A DNA stretch of 9,865 nt from positions 1 to 9,865 of the forward strand of contig DAOWNJ010000025.1 in NCBI GenBank assembly GCA_030642645.1. Direction: 5' to 3'. The notes under the pieces are model-generated. The model was not told the origin of the DNA. It saw nothing but the letters and a program-made list of their open reading frames with translations, and ran no database searches. Position numbers and translations under genes: made by a program. Source of the stretch: Dehalococcoidia bacterium. GTDB taxonomy: Bacteria > Chloroflexota > Dehalococcoidia > E44-bin15 > DAOWNJ01. Shown here piece by piece: positions 7,282 to 9,865 of the stretch. Positions within the stretch are counted from its first letter, which is position 1, and every line of letters begins with the position of its first letter.

Positions 7282-8130
7282 TTATGACCCCCCGAGCCTG
7301 GCCAGGACCTCATTGATGACCTCGTCTGGGGTTGAGGTTCCGGTGGTAACCCCGATCCTCATTCGATTCTGAAGCCAGGCGGGGTCGATCTCTTCCGCCG
7401 TCTCTATAAGGTGTGTCTCAACATACCCTGAGCACAGCTCTGCAAGGCGCTGTGTATTGGCGCTATTATATCCTCCTACAACCACCATTAGCTCCACTCG
7501 TCTAGCCAGTTCCAGGGCTGAGGCCTGCCTCCGTCTTGTGGCATCGCATATTGTGTTTATGATGCGTAGCTCCGATGCCTTATGGATAACGGAGTCGGTA
7601 AGCACCTTTATGAAATTGGCAAATCCCGCTGGGCTCTGGGTTGTCTGGGAGAGGATGCCTATATGGGGAGGCAGTTTTTCAATGTCCAGCTCCCCATCAA
7701 GGGTGGCGATCCCATTCCCCCCAGCCCATCCCAAGACCCCCTCCACCTCCTGGTGGCCAGCATCACCAAAGATTATAACAAAGAATCCCGCATTCGCCAG
7801 TCTCCTGGCAGCATTTTGAGCTCTCCTCACGAATGGGCAGGTGGTGTCGATCAGTTGAAGTCGGCGAGCGCTTATCTCATCTAGAACCGCCGGGCCAACT
7901 CCATGGGAGGCGATGGCCACTGTAGTGCCCTGAAGCTCGTCCAGATTCTCCACCACTTTAACACCACACCGGGAAAGCCTCTCGACCACCTGTTCATTAT
8001 GCACTGCTGCACCAAGGGTTTCCACCATACTGTGTTTGCGAGCGGCCTTCTCAAGCATATCGATTGCCCGTCTCACACCGAAGCAGAACCCCATCTCGGA
8101 GGCCTTTTCAATCTCCCCTTTCATTCCCAT
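7282..8130 (-). CDS. ispH: 4-hydroxy-3-methylbut-2-enyl diphosphate reductase IspH
   Basis: Last enzyme of the MEP isoprenoid pathway. This iron-sulfur protein reduces HMBPP to IPP and DMAPP. Its 282 residues are normal length. Cluster ligands are C16 (GFCFGVRRAID), C98 (IDTTCPFVRRAQ) and C195 (NTICDATRRRQ). Substrate-binding and catalytic residues are H44 (LGAAVHN), H76 (ASHGV), H126 and E128 (GDAGHQEVEG), SQTTQ (161-165), GGYNSANTQRL, and S266 near the C-terminus in GTSTPDEVI. Two motif positions differ from the forms I know best: LGAAVHN where LGPLIHN is usual, and TTGTSTP where TAGASTP is usual. The start is uncertain. ATG at 8130 gives the length stated, but GGGG lies only 3 bases before it and 9 bases before a second ATG at 8124, so the product may be two residues shorter. 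It overlaps the end of plsC by 23 bases. Confidence 0.95.
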   Translation of the reverse strand: MGMKGEIEKASEMGFCFGVRRAIDMLEKAARKHSMVETLGAAVHNEQVVERLSRCGVKVVENLDELQGTTVAIASHGVGPAVLDEISARRLQLIDTTCPFVRRAQNAARRLANAGFFVIIFGDAGHQEVEGVLGWAGGNGIATLDGELDIEKLPPHIGILSQTTQSPAGFANFIKVLTDSVIHKASELRIINTICDATRRRQASALELARRVELMVVVGGYNSANTQRLAELCSGYVETHLIETAEEIDPAWLQNRMRIGVTTGTSTPDEVINEVLARLGGS

Positions 8131-8755
8131 ATACCCCGCGATAGCCTGGGGGGAGGAGCTCGGCGATGTGCTCCATAATAGAATCGGTAACTACCCTCAG
8201 TCGGGCGCTTGAGAGCCTTCCATTGAGATGGGGGGGCTGGAATGGCTTTCCGATATTCACCACGATATTGGGGCGGCGAAGCACACCCATGACCCCATTG
8301 ATCCCCTCACTCCCCGAGATCCCCACAGGGAGGATTGGGGCACCGCTTCTCATGGCGATGAGGGAGGCCCCATGGTAGCCCTGCTGAAGCCTATGGTCCG
8401 GGCTCCTAGTCCCCTCAGGGAACACCCCCAAGACAGAGCCATCATCAAGAACCCTCTGGGCCTGATTTATCGCCTCCCTATCGGGGAGGTTGCGGCGCAC
8501 CCGTAGGACACCATAGACGCACATAACTGACCTCGAAAATATGGATGAGAACAGCTCCTCCTTGGCTAGAAAGGTGATCCTCCTTGGGATGCTGGCGGAA
8601 AGTAGCGGCGGGTCAGCGAGGTTGAGGTGGTTTGCCGCCACAATCAGGGGCCCATCTTTAGGGATGTTCTCCCTCCCCCTTACCTCCCAATGGGTGAGGG
8701 TGAGGAGCAGAAACTTCACCAGCATGGCAGAGCTCCAGTAGATGAAAGGCCTCAC
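8108..8755 (-). CDS. plsC: 1-acyl-sn-glycerol-3-phosphate acyltransferase (PlsC family)
   Basis: Membrane-associated acyltransferase expected to add the second acyl chain to lysophosphatidic acid in phospholipid synthesis. It has 215 residues. A hydrophobic N-terminal segment (about 4-21) could anchor it. The catalytic H-x4-D motif is H43...D48 in ANHLNLADPP. The substrate-binding block is VFPEGTRS (111-118), followed by PILPVGISG (140-148), in the order normal for the family. The GTG start at 8755 overlaps the cmk stop (GTGA), and GAGG at 8764-8767 lies 8 bases upstream inside cmk. This cmk-plsC-ispH order is common in several anaerobic bacteria. Exact acyl donor and acceptor cannot be read from the sequence; other acyltransferases share these motifs. 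Confidence 0.92.
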   Translation of the reverse strand: MRPFIYWSSAMLVKFLLLTLTHWEVRGRENIPKDGPLIVAANHLNLADPPLLSASIPRRITFLAKEELFSSIFSRSVMCVYGVLRVRRNLPDREAINQAQRVLDDGSVLGVFPEGTRSPDHRLQQGYHGASLIAMRSGAPILPVGISGSEGINGVMGVLRRPNIVVNIGKPFQPPHLNGRLSSARLRVVTDSIMEHIAELLPPGYRGVYGNERGD

Positions 8756-9396
8756 TCCACTATCCTCAGTATCTGGGCAACAACCTCCTCCAGCTCAACC
8801 CCATCGGTATCTATGATCCTGGCATCCGGCGCCGGGTAAAGGGGGGACATGGCCCTCTCGCTATCTATCCGATCACGCCTCATAAGGTCAGAGAGGATGG
8901 TATCATAATCTGACGCCTCCCCAAGCTCAGCCAGCTCCTGATGGCGGCGCCGGGCCCTCTCCTGGGGGGAGGCAACAAGATAGACCTTGAAGTCAGCATT
9001 GGGGAGGACCACTGTGCCGATGTCGCGCCCAGCCATCACAACCCCCTCACTCACCATAGCCCGCTGCTTTGCCACCATTGCCTTTCTCACCCCGGCGACC
9101 ATTGAGGCAAGGGAGACATTGGCCTCCACCTGTGGTTTTCGCACCTCAGCGGTAACATCCTTGCCATCAACGAGGACTCTATCCTTAAGCTCGATCTCTG
9201 TCTCCAGAGCGAGCTTTGTGAGCCCCTGTTCATCCTCGAGGTTGACCCCTAGCTTGAGCGCCTTCCAGGTCAGGGCGCGGTACATAATGCCCGTGTCTAT
9301 GAACCGATAACCAAGCCTCTGGGCAAGGACCCTGCCCACGCTAGTCTTCCCCACCGCAACCGCACCATCTATGGCGATTGTCTTTGCCCTTGACAT
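8752..9396 (-). CDS. cmk: Cytidylate kinase (CMP/dCMP kinase)
   Basis: Phosphorylates CMP and dCMP with ATP to the diphosphates for RNA, DNA and phospholipid synthesis. It has 214 residues from the chosen start. The P-loop is GAVAVGKT (11-18), followed by DTGIMYRALTW (34-44), VRKPQVEANVSLAS (85-98), the CMP-binding GRDIGTVVLPNADFKVYL (123-140), and the lid region with RDRIDSERAMSPLYPAPDA (174-192). The P-loop has Ala where Pro is common after the first Gly. The reading frame extends to an ATG at 9426, but that codon lies between the -35 and -10 boxes of a consensus promoter and has no ribosome site. The ATG at 9396 has GGAG at 9402-9405, 5 bases upstream. It is the first gene of the cluster, and its stop overlaps the plsC start by 4 bases. 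Confidence 0.95.
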   Translation of the reverse strand: MSRAKTIAIDGAVAVGKTSVGRVLAQRLGYRFIDTGIMYRALTWKALKLGVNLEDEQGLTKLALETEIELKDRVLVDGKDVTAEVRKPQVEANVSLASMVAGVRKAMVAKQRAMVSEGVVMAGRDIGTVVLPNADFKVYLVASPQERARRRHQELAELGEASDYDTILSDLMRRDRIDSERAMSPLYPAPDARIIDTDGVELEEVVAQILRIVE

Positions 9397-9414
9397 GCCC
9401 TCTCCAGAGACTAG

Positions 9415-9443
9415 ATTATATCCCATGAATGATGATAAAGCAA
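9415..9443 (-). promoter_or_regulatory. Sigma-70 type promoter upstream of cmk
   Basis: The minus strand carries TTGCTT (9438-9443; first three bases match the -35 consensus), a spacer of exactly 17 bases, and a perfect TATAAT -10 box (9415-9420). Transcription would begin near 9407-9409, giving a very short leader that includes the cmk ribosome site. It sits in the largest gap of the window and is the only convincing promoter found, so it probably drives the whole cmk-to-rpoD cluster. The sigma factor that would read it is encoded by the last gene of that cluster. Confidence 0.75.
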
Positions 9444-9456
9444 TTATGGCGGTGCT

Positions 9457-9865
9457 CTAGCCCAGCAGGAACAGGCTAGCGGCCATTACCAGCATGCCAG
9501 CCCCCACCCCTATGATCACGAGGTGCTCCTGACCATATCGATGAGCGAGGGGGAGTATCTCGTCCAGACTTATATAGATCATTATGCCTGCTACGAAGGC
9601 AAGGAGGCTTGATAGGAGCGTGGGGGTCAGGAAAGAAAACAGTATGCCGTAGCCGATGATAGCGCCCACAGGCTCGGCTAACCCCGATAGGAACGAATAC
9701 AGAAAGGCCCTGCGGCGACTGCCTGTGGCATAGAATATAGGCACCGATACCGAAATGCCCTCAGGGATATTATGAATGGCAATGGCAACAGCTATCATTA
9801 TCCCGAAGGATACATCCCCGGTAGCGGCGCAACTGAAGGTGACCATCCCCTCCGGGAAGTTGTGG
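9457..9865 (-). CDS. zupT: ZIP-family metal transporter, ZupT-like (partial, 5' end missing)
   Basis: Inner-membrane transporter of the ZIP family, which carries zinc and often other divalent metals into the cytoplasm. The frame stays open to the window edge, so the visible 135 residues are the C-terminal part and the Met at 9844-9846 is internal. Reading to the edge gives HNFPEGMVTF, the metal-binding motif of transmembrane helix 4. It is followed by AIAIHNIPEGISVSVP, the matching helix 5 motif. Together these provide the His/Asn/Glu metal ligands. Further conserved parts are ATGSRRRAF, the GLAEPVGA helix and AGIMIYISLDEILPLA. The protein ends in a hydrophobic segment and LFLLG. This pattern follows E. 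coli ZupT closely. Its TAG stop lies 60 bases upstream of the cmk start, with a separate promoter between, so it is probably not needed for cmk expression. Confidence 0.92.
   Translation of the reverse strand, partial: HNFPEGMVTFSCAATGDVSFGIMIAVAIAIHNIPEGISVSVPIFYATGSRRRAFLYSFLSGLAEPVGAIIGYGILFSFLTPTLLSSLLAFVAGIMIYISLDEILPLAHRYGQEHLVIIGVGAGMLVMAASLFLLG

Noticed and set aside
7260..7313. N-terminal extension of the 70-aa protein to 88 residues
   Set aside because: It would overlap ispH by 32 bases and bypass the perfectly placed AAGGAGG before the ATG at 7259.
1..9865. A mobile element, defence island, CRISPR array or other novel multi-gene system
   Set aside because: All but one gene belong to well-known housekeeping families. 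No direct-repeat arrays, inverted-repeat ends, integrase or transposase motifs, or abrupt composition change were seen.

Overview
This window is a compact, minus-strand run of bacterial housekeeping genes. Eight complete genes read right to left in this transcription order: cmk, plsC, ispH, a 70-codon unknown gene, ppdK, dgt, dnaG, rpoD. They are flanked by a cut-off zupT-like metal transporter gene at the right edge, on the same strand. At the left edge is the last 32 codons of a convergent plus-strand ffh gene. No stretch above about 60 bases lacks a gene. No insertion sequence, CRISPR array, tRNA or rRNA was seen.

The gene order, the moderate G+C content, the MEP-pathway enzyme IspH, pyruvate phosphate dikinase and the short primary sigma factor resemble what I remember of Dehalococcoidia (Chloroflexota) genomes. 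This is inference from memory, with no database search. An anaerobe with similar dnaG-rpoD synteny, such as a clostridial relative, is the main alternative.

Right edge (9457-9865): the 3' part of a ZIP-family transporter. In the 60-base gap before cmk there is a near-ideal sigma-70 type promoter: TTGCTT, a 17-base spacer, then TATAAT. It lies over the first codons of the longest cmk reading frame, so cmk must start at the downstream ATG (9396). From there the genes are packed: cmk/plsC overlap by 4 bases, plsC/ispH by 23, ppdK/dgt are 3 bases apart, dgt/dnaG overlap by 4 and dnaG/rpoD by 25. The loosest junctions flank the 70-codon gene (22 and 41 bases), and each has a perfect AAGGAGG ribosome binding site. 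One transcript from the cmk promoter could therefore serve all eight genes.

Functionally the cluster joins nucleotide supply (Cmk, Dgt), lipid and isoprenoid precursors (PlsC, IspH), central carbon metabolism (PpdK), replication priming (DnaG) and transcription initiation (RpoD). The dnaG-rpoD end is a form of the bacterial macromolecular synthesis operon with dgt in the place rpsU holds in enterobacteria. I found no convincing new biological system here. The points most worth a second look are the unknown 70-residue protein, the extra residue in the DnaG zinc-finger knuckle, the consensus cmk promoter that corrects the gene start, and the convergent overlap of rpoD with ffh, which carries a terminator-like hairpin inside ffh coding sequence.
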